Source: Chryseobacterium indologenes (GTDB lineage: Bacteria; Bacteroidota; Bacteroidia; Flavobacteriales; Weeksellaceae). Taken from it: DNA of 64,000 nucleotides. Within the stretch, counting starts at the first letter, position 1. Each line of letters opens with the position of its first letter. The stretch is from NCBI RefSeq assembly GCF_001295265.1, contig NZ_LJOD01000002.1, positions 124,001 to 188,000 of the forward strand. The letters are read 5' to 3'. Positions 46,026 through 54,205 of the stretch are shown in pieces. The notes beneath the pieces were generated by a model. The model searched no databases and was not told where the DNA came from. It worked only from the letters and a program-made list of their open reading frames with translations. Both the position numbers and the translations under genes were made by a program.

Positions 46026-46367
46026 TTACTCCGGATTATCAGCTAAAGACTCCTTCAGTTTAATGAGTTCAGCCTTTACAAATTCAAGACGGTCAATTAA
46101 AGTAACAGTTTCAGATATTTTGCTGTTGGTCGTTAAAGCAATCCTTGCGCCATCCAGAGTATATCCTTTTTCTTTTACCAGGTGATAGATCATCTGAAGA
46201 TTTTTGATGTCTTCCGGTGTGAAATAACGGTTTCCTTTTTTATTTTTTTTAGGCTTAATAATAGGGAATTCCTGCTCCCAATAACGTATTAATGAAGTGT
46301 TTACGTCAAATGCTTTGGCCACTTCTCCAATGGAATAATACAGCTTATCAGGTAGATTTATTTTCAT
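46026..46367 (-). CDS. MerR family transcriptional regulator
   Basis: 113 residues from ATG 46367, chosen over an ATG seven codons upstream (46388) because MKINLPDKLYYSIGEVAKAF is the usual flavobacterial start. The N-terminal winged-helix HTH reads YYSIGEVAKAFDVNTSLIRYWEQEFPIIKPKKNKKGNRYFTPEDI, followed by a helical part and a short coiled coil (LIDRLEFVKAELIKLKESL). There is no cysteine-rich effector domain, so it probably does not sense metal. Target genes unknown. Confidence 0.9.
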   Translation of the reverse strand: MKINLPDKLYYSIGEVAKAFDVNTSLIRYWEQEFPIIKPKKNKKGNRYFTPEDIKNLQMIYHLVKEKGYTLDGARIALTTNSKISETVTLIDRLEFVKAELIKLKESLADNPE

Positions 46368-46660
46368 GTGATGAATCCTAAAGCCCAAAGATAAAAATTT
46401 TTCAAAATCAGATGCAAATATCTGAGGTCAAATCTCCCTAAATATATTCTCAGAGTGGATTTAATCAGGTTTTATTAATAAATCCCAGTTGGGGACAGGA
46501 GTTTCTGATTGATACAGGTTTGACCCCAGATACCGTGGTTAATCTGTTGTTCCTATGAAGTTGGGTAGAGGTATTACCGGTTCTTTTCGGTGAAAGCTTG
46601 TGTTTTGACTTTGTTTATAGTATTTTTATATCATAAAACAGCATCGCCGATTATCCTGTA

Positions 46661-47542
46661 ATGAATTCTATTTCTGTTCTTCATATTAACCTTTTCCAAT
46701 CCGGTAGAAATTCTTCTGATTTTTATTTCAATACGCTGAAAGATCATCTCGTTCTGGGACATCGCCATATTGAAAAACCTCACAGGCATGATTTTTATGC
46801 AGCTGTTCTTTTTACACAGGGAACTGGTGTTCATGAAATCGATTTTCATAAATATGAGGTTTCAGCAGGAAGTCTTTTCTTTTTGTCTCCCGGACAGATC
46901 CACAGCTGGGAACTTTCAGATGATATTGACGGGTACATTTTTTTTAGCTCACAGGAGTTTTATGAAATGCATTATGTGAACCAGAAGCTTAGGAACTTTC
47001 CATTCTTCGGTTCTGTATCCTTTCCAAGAAAGCTTCAACTGGGCCGTGAGGAACTTGAAAAAAAAATTCTTTTGTTTCAGGAGCTGGAAAACGAACATCA
47101 TGGAAAGCTTCTTATGAAAGAAGGTAGTATTCTTTCGCTGATGTCACGGATCTTTATCAATGCAGCCAGACTTTTTTCAAAGGACCTTGATACCCTTTCT
47201 TCTTCGGCAGGACTGTCCTATTTTAAACATTATCAGGATTTTGAGGATCTTGTAGAAGAGCATTTTACCCATCAGAAATCCATTACTTATTATGCATCCC
47301 TGTTGGGAATATCTCCAAAGCATTTAAACAGAGTGGCGCAGACAACGGTTCAGAAAACAGCAACAGAAGTAATTACCGGAAGAGTAGTACTGGAAGCCAA
47401 AAGAATGCTGATGTATCTGGATGAAAGTCTTGTAGAAATTGCTTTCAGGTTAGGATACGAAGAATATTCATACTTTGTAAGAGTCTTCCGGAAAAGCTCC
47501 GGAATGACCCCTACTCAGTTTATGAGGAAATATAAGGCTTAA
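46661..47542 (+). CDS. AraC family transcriptional regulator
   Basis: 293 residues. N-terminal cupin-like sensing domain (about 30-130; HRHIEKPHRHDFYAAVLFTQGTGVHEIDF, LFFLSPGQIHSWEL) and C-terminal double HTH DNA-binding domain (about 195-292; TYYASLLGISPKHLNRVAQTT, then LVEIAFRLGYEEYSYFVRVFRKSSGMTPTQFM). The ligand is unknown. It faces away from MerR and converges on ccoG, so its target is not obvious from context. Confidence 0.93.
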   Translation: MNSISVLHINLFQSGRNSSDFYFNTLKDHLVLGHRHIEKPHRHDFYAAVLFTQGTGVHEIDFHKYEVSAGSLFFLSPGQIHSWELSDDIDGYIFFSSQEFYEMHYVNQKLRNFPFFGSVSFPRKLQLGREELEKKILLFQELENEHHGKLLMKEGSILSLMSRIFINAARLFSKDLDTLSSSAGLSYFKHYQDFEDLVEEHFTHQKSITYYASLLGISPKHLNRVAQTTVQKTATEVITGRVVLEAKRMLMYLDESLVEIAFRLGYEEYSYFVRVFRKSSGMTPTQFMRKYKA

Positions 47543-47609
47543 TGGTTTTAAAGTCAAAGTTTAAGGTTGTTTCCGGGATTTCTGTTCATATTCCGGATTT
47601 AATTTTTGC

Positions 47610-49052
47610 TTACAATACCAGCTTAAATGGGCCCTCAAAAGTCGTATCAAACGAATCTACCAGCGTTCCCTTTTCATCAAAAACTCCGATAACCATATTC
47701 TGTTTAGAAAGCTTAATATCCTCTTCAGGAAAGGAAATATTAATGTTACCTTTTAAAATTTCATCGCCTTTGAGAATAATTTTTTCAGACCCGAAATAGG
47801 TAATCTCCGCATTGGAAGGACTGATAACTCTGATGTAGAGTATTTTTTTCTCATTGGATTTGTTTAAAAGAGTATAAATAAACGTATTCGTGATCTTACC
47901 GTTTTTAACAAAGAAAGTAGAACCTGCAGGTTTAATGAATTTGGCTTCCATAGAACCACGGTCGTACATTAAAAATCCGAGGAATCCAATAAGAAGGGCA
48001 AGAATTACTGTAGTAGCTTTCATTCTTGATGTAAACCTGAATTTCTCACGGTTCTCAATCTCAGATTCTGTGGCATAGCGGATCAGTCCCTTAGGAAGCC
48101 CTACTTTTTCCATGACCTCATCACAGGCATCAATACAGGCTGTACAGTTCACACATTCCAGCTGTTGTCCGTTTCTGATATCAATACCCGTAGGACATAC
48201 CACTACACACTGGTGGCAATCGATACAGTCTCCCTTTCCGGCTGCTTTCCGGTCTTCATTATTTCTCCATTTTGAACGGCCTTCTCCTCTTCTGAAATCA
48301 TAATACACATTGATGGTCTGTTTATCAATCAGAACTCCCTGGAGTCTTCCGTACGGACAAACCAGCGTACATACCTGTTCCCGGAGCCATGCAAAAACAA
48401 AATAGAAAGTCAGTGTAAAAAAGATCATCGTGATGAACTTTAATGGATGTTCAGAAGGTCCTTCACGCATAATCTGGAAAACCTGTTCATATCCTACAAT
48501 ATACATGAACATGAAAGTTGATATGATTAATGAAATCAAAAGAAATACACCCCATTTTGTGGCTCTCTTTCTGACCTTTTCAGCATTCCATTCCTGTCGG
48601 TCCAGTTTCATCTGCTTATTCCGGTCGCCTTCTATCCAGTATTCAATTTTACGGAAAACCATTTCCATGAAAAGGGTTTGCGGACAGAGCCAGCCACAGA
48701 ATATTCGTCCGAAAACTACGGTAAACAGCATCACAAAGATGACAGAGGTTACGGCTCCCAGTGCAAGGATAAAGAAATCCTGCAGGTAAAAAGGCTGTCC
48801 TAATATGAAAAACCTTCTGTCAATCACATTAATCAGCAAAAAAGGATTACCGTTTATTTTTAGAAAAGGAATGCCGAAGAACAGAGCCAGCAGCACATAG
48901 CTGGTGTAATTCCTGTAATTGGTATACTTTCCTTTAGGTTTTCGTGGGAATACCCATTTTCTTTTCCCGGTTTCATCCATGGTTCCCACCGAATTTCTGA
49001 ATTCTTCATTTTCTGTTTCGGTGAATTTGCTGTTGCCTGATTCTGCACTCAT
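47610..49052 (-). CDS. ccoG: Cytochrome c oxidase accessory protein CcoG
   Basis: 480 residues; membrane ferredoxin-like protein needed to assemble cbb3 oxidase, thought to act on copper. About five transmembrane helices, an internal FCGWLCPQ motif (about 118-125), CTLVCPYGRLQ, then two [4Fe-4S] clusters: C276, C279, C282, C286 and C300, C303, C306, C310. A C-terminal Ig-like domain (about 370-480) follows a final helix. No ccoN, O or P genes are in this window, although ccoG often lies next to them. Confidence 0.95.
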   Translation of the reverse strand: MSAESGNSKFTETENEEFRNSVGTMDETGKRKWVFPRKPKGKYTNYRNYTSYVLLALFFGIPFLKINGNPFLLINVIDRRFFILGQPFYLQDFFILALGAVTSVIFVMLFTVVFGRIFCGWLCPQTLFMEMVFRKIEYWIEGDRNKQMKLDRQEWNAEKVRKRATKWGVFLLISLIISTFMFMYIVGYEQVFQIMREGPSEHPLKFITMIFFTLTFYFVFAWLREQVCTLVCPYGRLQGVLIDKQTINVYYDFRRGEGRSKWRNNEDRKAAGKGDCIDCHQCVVVCPTGIDIRNGQQLECVNCTACIDACDEVMEKVGLPKGLIRYATESEIENREKFRFTSRMKATTVILALLIGFLGFLMYDRGSMEAKFIKPAGSTFFVKNGKITNTFIYTLLNKSNEKKILYIRVISPSNAEITYFGSEKIILKGDEILKGNINISFPEEDIKLSKQNMVIGVFDEKGTLVDSFDTTFEGPFKLVL

Positions 49053-49316
49053 TGCTTTACCTTGTTAAATTAAAAAAGTAGTAAGGGAATATTTAAGGCC
49101 GGATCAATTTGTTTTCAGTCCGTTTTTATAAAGGGAAATTTCGTTGAGCTCCTGCCTGTGCAAAGGTCAGAATTAAACCTTTCGAGTACTAATATTATCT
49201 ACTTCCGGAATAGGACAATTAAGACATTTTTATTTCCGATGCAGAATTAATCAAAATGAGAAAATAGGTTGGGAAACTGTTCCTGATATCGTAAATTGCA
49301 CCTTTAAAAATGAAGT

Positions 49317-50210
49317 ATGAAAAATATCTGCAGAATAGGCCTGATTGGTTTGGTTTTCGCATTGGTAAACTGTCAATCTGTAAATAATAGAAATATGTTT
49401 TATGATGGGGTACAGCCTGAAAAAATTTCAGACCAGTTCAGTTTTACGGAAGGTCCTTCGGCAGATAAAGAAGGAAATATTTACTTCACAGACCAGCCTA
49501 ATGATAAAATTTATCTGTGGGACTGGAGAACCAATCAGGTGACCTTATTTCTCGATAAAACAGGAAGGGCCAACGGAACCCATTTTGATAAAGATGATTT
49601 TCTGATTACCTGTTCCGATGAGAAGGGTGAGATCTGGAAAATTTCAAAAGATAAAAAAGTAGAAATCCTGTTTAAAGGTTTTGAAGGAAAACGCCTGAAT
49701 GGCCCCAACGACATCTGGAATGATGCTTTTGGAGGAATGTATTTTACAGACCCCCTGTATGAAAGAGATTACTGGACAGATTTCAAACAGGAACTATCAC
49801 ATAAAAGCCTTTATTACAGGAATAAAAATGGGAAAATCAATAAATTGGAAACCTTCACCCAACCCAATGGAATTGTCGGCAGTGAAACCATCAAAAAGCT
49901 GTATATTTCAGATATTGATGCGGGGAAAACCTATGAATATGATATCCTTGGTGAAGGTAAATTATCCGAAAGAAAGCTGTTCTGTGAAATGGGTTCCGAT
50001 GGCATGACCCTGGATAAACACGGAAATCTTTACCTGACAGGTGATGGAGTACATGTCTTTAACCGCAGCGGAAAAAAGATCTATCACATCCCGATTCCTG
50101 AAAAATGGACTTCCAATGTAACTTTTGGAGGAGAAAATAATGACGTTTTATTCATCACAGCATCAAAATCGGTGTACATTTTACCCACAAAAGTAAAGGG
50201 AATAAAATAA
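49317..50210 (+). CDS. SMP-30/gluconolactonase-like beta-propeller, putative lipoprotein
   Basis: 297 residues. An N-terminal signal (MKNICRIGLIGLVFALVNC) with Cys at 19 suggests export, perhaps as a lipoprotein, though Asn before Cys is atypical. The rest is a six-bladed propeller: FSFTEGPSADKEGNIYFTDQPNDKIYLWD, RLNGPNDIWNDAFGGMYFTDP, TQPNGIVG, and DGMTLDKHGNLYLTGDGVHVF. Conserved Glu, Asn and Asp metal ligands of the family appear (EGP, NGPND, DGM). Lactonase activity on sugar acids is the family guess; the substrate is unknown. Confidence 0.88.
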   Translation: MKNICRIGLIGLVFALVNCQSVNNRNMFYDGVQPEKISDQFSFTEGPSADKEGNIYFTDQPNDKIYLWDWRTNQVTLFLDKTGRANGTHFDKDDFLITCSDEKGEIWKISKDKKVEILFKGFEGKRLNGPNDIWNDAFGGMYFTDPLYERDYWTDFKQELSHKSLYYRNKNGKINKLETFTQPNGIVGSETIKKLYISDIDAGKTYEYDILGEGKLSERKLFCEMGSDGMTLDKHGNLYLTGDGVHVFNRSGKKIYHIPIPEKWTSNVTFGGENNDVLFITASKSVYILPTKVKGIK

Positions 50211-50340
50211 CTTTTTAAATCCGTTTAGGATTTCAATCTCAACCCATCCGGTCATTAACAAAATTCGTGTATCCGTTTTAACCCCGAAAGCTTTTTGAAC
50301 TCTTCGTCAATTTAGCTCTTTATTCTTTTTAGTAAATCAC

Positions 50341-51648
50341 TTAATATGCCACCTCCATTTTTACTTTTTTCCCTTTCAGTTTTTCATTCTGAAGCTTTCT
50401 TAAAACAGCATTTACTTTGTTTCTGGAAACCGCAGCATAGGATGTCGTATCTTTTACTTCAATAATGCCAACATCTTCTTTTTGTAACTCTCCCTTTTTA
50501 AGCAAATACCCTACAATATCCACCTTATTTACTTTATCCTTTTTTCCTGCGCTGATATAAATTGTCTGGAAAGGAGTCTTCTGGGGAACTTTATCAAATC
50601 CGGCAACACTTTCTTCGGGAGTATCGTTTTTAATGAACGGGAAATTTTCCTCTTCCGTCATGATCAGGTAAACAAAGCCTTTGGCGTTCATTCTTGCAGT
50701 ACGTCCGTTGCGGTGAATAAAAGCGTCTTCCTTCGGAGGCAGCTGATAATGAACGATGGATTCCACTTCCGGAATATCAAGCCCGCGGGCTGCCAGATCG
50801 GTTGTAATAAGAATTCTTGCCGAATCATTTCTGAATTTCAGTAAGGCACGCTCTCTTTCATCCTGCTCCATTCCGCCATGGAAGGTTTCCCTGTCGATTC
50901 CCATCTGGTGAAGAAGCTCTGAAATACGGTCTACAGCATCGCGGTGATTGCAGAAAATAAGGGTTCTTTTATTTCCTATTTTACAAATCAGATTAAAAAG
51001 AGTGTCCAGCTTTTCTTCAGAAATGGTCATTACTTTTCTCAGTTGGATATCCGGTTTTACTTCATTTTCTTTAAGGAAGCTGATTACTTTTTCATTTTTT
51101 AAACCTGTGAATGCAGGAATCTGATCCATTACAGTTGCGGAAGTCAGAATTCTTTGAGAAACCCCTTTTAAAGAACTGATAATAAACTCCATATCATCAT
51201 GGAATCCCAGTTCCAGAGCTTTGTCAAACTCATCAAGAACTAGCGTCTGAATGGTTTTCGGATCAAAATTATTATTTCTTATATGGTAGGCAACTCGTCC
51301 CGGAGTTCCGATTAAAACAGCAGGAGCTTCAATTAAATTGTTGACCTCAATTTTTTTATCATGCCCGCCATAGCAGACAGAAACTTTAAAATCTGTTCCC
51401 ATAGCTTTAAAAACCTGTTCAATCTGAAGGGCCAGTTCTCTGGCAGGAACCAATATTAATGCCTGTACACCCTGAGATTTCTTTTTCAGATTCCGAAGAA
51501 CCGGAAATAAAAAAGCAAGGGTTTTTCCCGAACCGGTAGGGGAAAGCAGAACAATATCCGTATTGTTTTCAGATGCCTTGTAAGTAGATTTCTGCATCTG
51601 ATTCATATCCTGAATCTGCAGCTTTTGGTAGATCGATTGTAGTTCCAT
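50341..51648 (-). CDS. DEAD-box-type RNA helicase with DbpA-like RNA-binding domain
   Basis: 435 residues from ATG 51648; an in-frame ATG at 51690 adds 14 residues but lies upstream of the -7 box. Motif I SPTGSGKT (36-43), Ia PARELALQ, Ib TPGR, II LVLDEFD (DEFD in place of DEAD), III SAT, V TTDLAARGLDIP, VI HRNGRTAR. The C-terminus IYISAGKKDKVNKVDIVGYLLKKG...SYAAVSRNKVNAVLRKLQNEKLKGKKVKMEV matches the DbpA RNA-binding domain that recognises 23S rRNA in E. coli. Ribosome assembly is the likely role. Confidence 0.93.
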   Translation of the reverse strand: MELQSIYQKLQIQDMNQMQKSTYKASENNTDIVLLSPTGSGKTLAFLFPVLRNLKKKSQGVQALILVPARELALQIEQVFKAMGTDFKVSVCYGGHDKKIEVNNLIEAPAVLIGTPGRVAYHIRNNNFDPKTIQTLVLDEFDKALELGFHDDMEFIISSLKGVSQRILTSATVMDQIPAFTGLKNEKVISFLKENEVKPDIQLRKVMTISEEKLDTLFNLICKIGNKRTLIFCNHRDAVDRISELLHQMGIDRETFHGGMEQDERERALLKFRNDSARILITTDLAARGLDIPEVESIVHYQLPPKEDAFIHRNGRTARMNAKGFVYLIMTEEENFPFIKNDTPEESVAGFDKVPQKTPFQTIYISAGKKDKVNKVDIVGYLLKKGELQKEDVGIIEVKDTTSYAAVSRNKVNAVLRKLQNEKLKGKKVKMEVAY

Positions 51649-51652
51649 GGTG

Positions 51653-51660
51653 CAAAGGTA
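51653..51660 (-). promoter_or_regulatory. -7 box TACCTTTG, helicase gene
   Basis: Exact TAnnTTTG ending four bases before the ATG at 51648. Transcription would start at or just inside the start codon, implying a leaderless or nearly leaderless mRNA. Confidence 0.55.
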
Positions 51661-51847
51661 GTGAATTATGCGAAAGATTGCAGAAGGCATGTTGCAGAGA
51701 AACCGTGGATTTTGTGAAAAGCCAGGGCATCTTGCGTGTGGATCTTTTGACTTTTAATAATAAGAATTCACCTGTGCAGCAGAATTCACAATTGATTTTC
51801 TTTAATTAAGATTGATAGTCAGTTATTTAGAGGCCGGAAAGGTAAAG

Positions 51848-51863
51848 ATTGAAATATTGTTTA
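51848..51863 (+). promoter_or_regulatory. Motif ATTGA-AATATT-GTTTA overlapping the rpsA -33 region
   Basis: It shares TTGAAATATT with sites at 30150 and 55760, but the right half is poor and the site sits on the rpsA promoter. It may be a chance match. Confidence 0.25.
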
Positions 51864-51887
51864 TCTCAAATAAATTTCATATCTTTG
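51857..51887 (+). promoter_or_regulatory. rpsA promoter
   Basis: TTG (51857-51859), a 20-base spacer, and TATCTTTG (51880-51887): close to ideal for the Bacteroidota housekeeping sigma factor. The leader would be about 115 bases. Confidence 0.8.
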
Positions 51888-51908
51888 CACCCACTTTTGT
51901 GGCGAAAA

Positions 51909-51974
51909 GGTTTGAAGAGTAAATTACTTATAATTAATTACTTCCGTATTTTTTAATCCGCATTTATTCAAACC
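51909..51974 (+). promoter_or_regulatory. Inverted repeat in the rpsA leader
   Basis: GGTTTGAA (51909-51916) and TTCAAACC (51967-51974) could pair across a 50-base A/T-rich loop inside the 5' leader. S1 is autoregulated in E. coli through its leader; a similar role here is only a suggestion. Confidence 0.35.
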
Positions 51975-52008
51975 ATTAAAAAAGAAGGAATACAAATTTT
52001 ATTAGAAA

Positions 52009-53799
52009 ATGTCAAAAGAGACAAATTCAGCAGAGGTTTTATTAAACCAAAACGTAGCACCGGAACAATTTGATTGGGATTCTTTCGAATCAGGTCTTGA
52101 TGCAGATGCGAGAAAAGAAAAAAGCGATTTAGAAGAAATTTACAACGGATCTTTAAACAACCTGGACGATAATGACGTTTTAGTTGGTAAAGTTGTAAGA
52201 TTAACTGACAAAGAAGCTATCGTAGACATCAACTTCAAATCAGAAGGTGTTATCTCTCTAAACGAATTCCGTTACAACCAAGGCCTTAAAGTAGGTGACG
52301 AGGTTGAAGTAATGGTTGACAAGAGAGAAGACAAAACCGGACAATTACAGTTATCTCACAGAAAAGCAAGAACACTTAAAGCTTGGGATAAAGTAAACGA
52401 ACTTCACGAAACTGGAGAAATCGTTAACGGTTTTGTTAAGTCCAGAACTAAAGGGGGTATGATCGTTGACGTTCACGGAATCGAAGCATTCTTACCTGGT
52501 TCTCAAATTGACGTTAAGCCAATTAAAGATTACGATCAGTTCGTAGGAAAAACTATGGAGTTCAAAGTTGTGAAAATCAACCCTGAGTTCAAAAACGTAG
52601 TAGTTTCTCACAAAGCATTGATCGAAGCAGATATCGAAGGTCAGAAAAAAGAAATCATCGCTCAGCTTGAAAAAGGTCAGGTTCTTGAAGGTACAGTTAA
52701 GAACATCACTTCTTACGGTGTATTCATTGACTTAGGAGGTGTTGATGGATTAATCCACATTACAGACCTTTCTTGGTCTAGAGTGAACCACCCATCTGAA
52801 ATCCTTGAGGACGGACAGACTGTAAAAGTGGTTATCCTTGATTTCGATGATGAGAAAACAAGAATCCAGTTAGGTATGAAGCAATTAGAAGCTCATCCTT
52901 GGGATGCTCTTTCTGCTGACCTTAAAGTAGGTGACAAAGTAAAAGGAAAAGTAGTAGTTCTTGCTGACTATGGTGCATTCGTAGAAATCGCTCCTGGTGT
53001 TGAAGGATTAATCCACGTTTCTGAAATGTCTTGGTCTACTCACTTAAGATCTGCCGGAGATTTCGTAAAAGTAGGGGATGAAGTTGAAGCTGAAGTATTA
53101 ACTTTAGACAGAGAAGAAAGAAAAATTTCTCTTGGTATCAAGCAGTTATCTAAAGATCCATGGGAGAATATCGAAGCTAAGTATCCGGTAGGATCTCAGC
53201 ATGTAGGAACTGTAAGAAACTTCACTAACTTTGGTGTATTCGTAGAGTTAGAAGAAGGTATCGACGGTCTAATCTACATCTCTGATCTTTCTTGGACTAA
53301 GAAAATCAAGCACCCATCTGAGTTCTGTGCAGTAGGTGATAAATTAGATGTTGTAGTTCTTGAATTAGATATTCAGGCTAGAAGATTATCTCTAGGTCAC
53401 AAGCAATTAACTGAAAACCCATGGGATAAATTCGAAACTAAATATGCTGAAGGAACTATCCACGCTGGTAAAGCGGTAGAAGTTCACGATAAAGGAGCTT
53501 CTGTACAATTCGAAGATGCTGAGGTTGAAGCATTCTGCCCTTCAAGATTATTAGAGAAAGAAGATGGATCTAAAATCAAAAAAGGTGAAGAAGCTGATTT
53601 CAAAGTAATTGAATTCAACAAAGAATTCAAGAGAGTTGTAGTTTCTCACACAGGAATCTTCAGAGACGAAGAAAAGAAAAACGTTAAAGAAGCTTCTTCC
53701 AGAAACGTATCTTCTTCTTCAAACAACGAAGAAAGATCTACTCTTGGAGACATCGATGCATTGGCAGAGTTGAAAAGAAAAATGGAAGAAGGTAAATAA
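52009..53799 (+). CDS. rpsA: 30S ribosomal protein S1
   Basis: 596 residues with six S1 RNA-binding domains, beginning near residues 50, 140, 220, 305, 390 and 480 (for example GQVLEGTVKNITSYGVFIDLGG and GDKVKGKVVVLADYGAFVEI). An acidic N-terminal extension precedes domain 1, and a Ser/Asn-rich tail ends in ALAELKRKMEEGK. S1 binds mRNA and helps ribosome loading. Codon use is strongly biased, as expected for a highly expressed gene. Preceded by a near-ideal promoter and followed by a terminator. Confidence 0.97.
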   Translation: MSKETNSAEVLLNQNVAPEQFDWDSFESGLDADARKEKSDLEEIYNGSLNNLDDNDVLVGKVVRLTDKEAIVDINFKSEGVISLNEFRYNQGLKVGDEVEVMVDKREDKTGQLQLSHRKARTLKAWDKVNELHETGEIVNGFVKSRTKGGMIVDVHGIEAFLPGSQIDVKPIKDYDQFVGKTMEFKVVKINPEFKNVVVSHKALIEADIEGQKKEIIAQLEKGQVLEGTVKNITSYGVFIDLGGVDGLIHITDLSWSRVNHPSEILEDGQTVKVVILDFDDEKTRIQLGMKQLEAHPWDALSADLKVGDKVKGKVVVLADYGAFVEIAPGVEGLIHVSEMSWSTHLRSAGDFVKVGDEVEAEVLTLDREERKISLGIKQLSKDPWENIEAKYPVGSQHVGTVRNFTNFGVFVELEEGIDGLIYISDLSWTKKIKHPSEFCAVGDKLDVVVLELDIQARRLSLGHKQLTENPWDKFETKYAEGTIHAGKAVEVHDKGASVQFEDAEVEAFCPSRLLEKEDGSKIKKGEEADFKVIEFNKEFKRVVVSHTGIFRDEEKKNVKEASSRNVSSSSNNEERSTLGDIDALAELKRKMEEGK

Positions 53800-53821
53800 T
53801 CTTTGAACCATTATAAATAGT

Positions 53822-53848
53822 AAGCCACTCATTTTGAGTGGCTTTTTT
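53822..53848 (+). terminator. rpsA terminator
   Basis: Nine-base stem AAGCCACTC / GAGTGGCTT with a five-base loop and a T run. Confidence 0.9.
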
Positions 53849-53861
53849 GTTTTATTTTTCT

Positions 53862-53970
53862 GGAGCTTTTTCCCGCTATCCACTCATACTCCTCACGCCA
53901 TGGCTCTCCCAAACCGAGGCCCTTTACTATTCCGTTCTGGTTGCGGGGTAACCGTTATTATCGGGGCTAT
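53862..53970 (+). repeat. GC-richer intergenic island, possible interspersed repeat
   Basis: It begins GGAGCTTTTTCCCGCTATCC and ends TATCGGGGCTAT, with C/G-rich sequence between, unlike the A/T-rich DNA on both sides. Similar end words occur, as I recall, in intergenic elements of other flavobacteria. A 65-codon frame crossing it (53834-54031) does not look like a protein. No transposase or clear target duplication is present. Confidence 0.45.
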
Positions 53971-54140
53971 CATAAGTATAATGGTTTGGGGCTTCGTCAT
54001 TCTAATTTCCAGATTCTTCATTTTTACATAACAGATATTCCTGTTACTTATCATGTGTGATAATGAATGAAGAAGGATTGTTGGCATAAGTTAAACTTTG
54101 CGTATTCTGGATATGAATTTTTAAAATTTTTAGCAATTAT

Positions 54141-54156
54141 GTTAAAATATTTCACT
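54141..54156 (+). promoter_or_regulatory. CRP-like half site GTTAA-AATATT-TCACT
   Basis: The right half TCAC and the AATATT core match the motif; the left half is poor. It lies 50 bases before the ATG of a T9SS gene. Confidence 0.4.
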
Positions 54157-54205
54157 AGTTGAGGAAATTATGTTATTTTTATCCCGCTAAAACAAACTTT
54201 TAACT

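Larger units (their letters stand above)
51649..52008. other. 360-base divergent gap: helicase and rpsA promoters
   Basis: It holds the helicase -7 box (51653), the rpsA promoter (51857-51887) and a 121-base rpsA leader with an inverted repeat. The rest is A/T-rich with no gene. Confidence 0.65.
53800..54205. other. 406-base gap after rpsA
   Basis: It holds the rpsA terminator, the GC-richer island (53862-53970), A/T-rich sequence and a CRP-like site (54141-54156) before the VWA-like gene. I see no supported gene. Confidence 0.6.

Noticed and set aside
47542..47799. 85-codon forward frame after the AraC gene
   Set aside because: It lies on the opposite strand of the clear ccoG coding end and has no independent support.
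53834..54031. 65-codon forward frame after rpsA
   Set aside because: It begins inside the rpsA terminator and runs through the GC-richer island; its sequence reads as repeat-derived and has no protein-like pattern.
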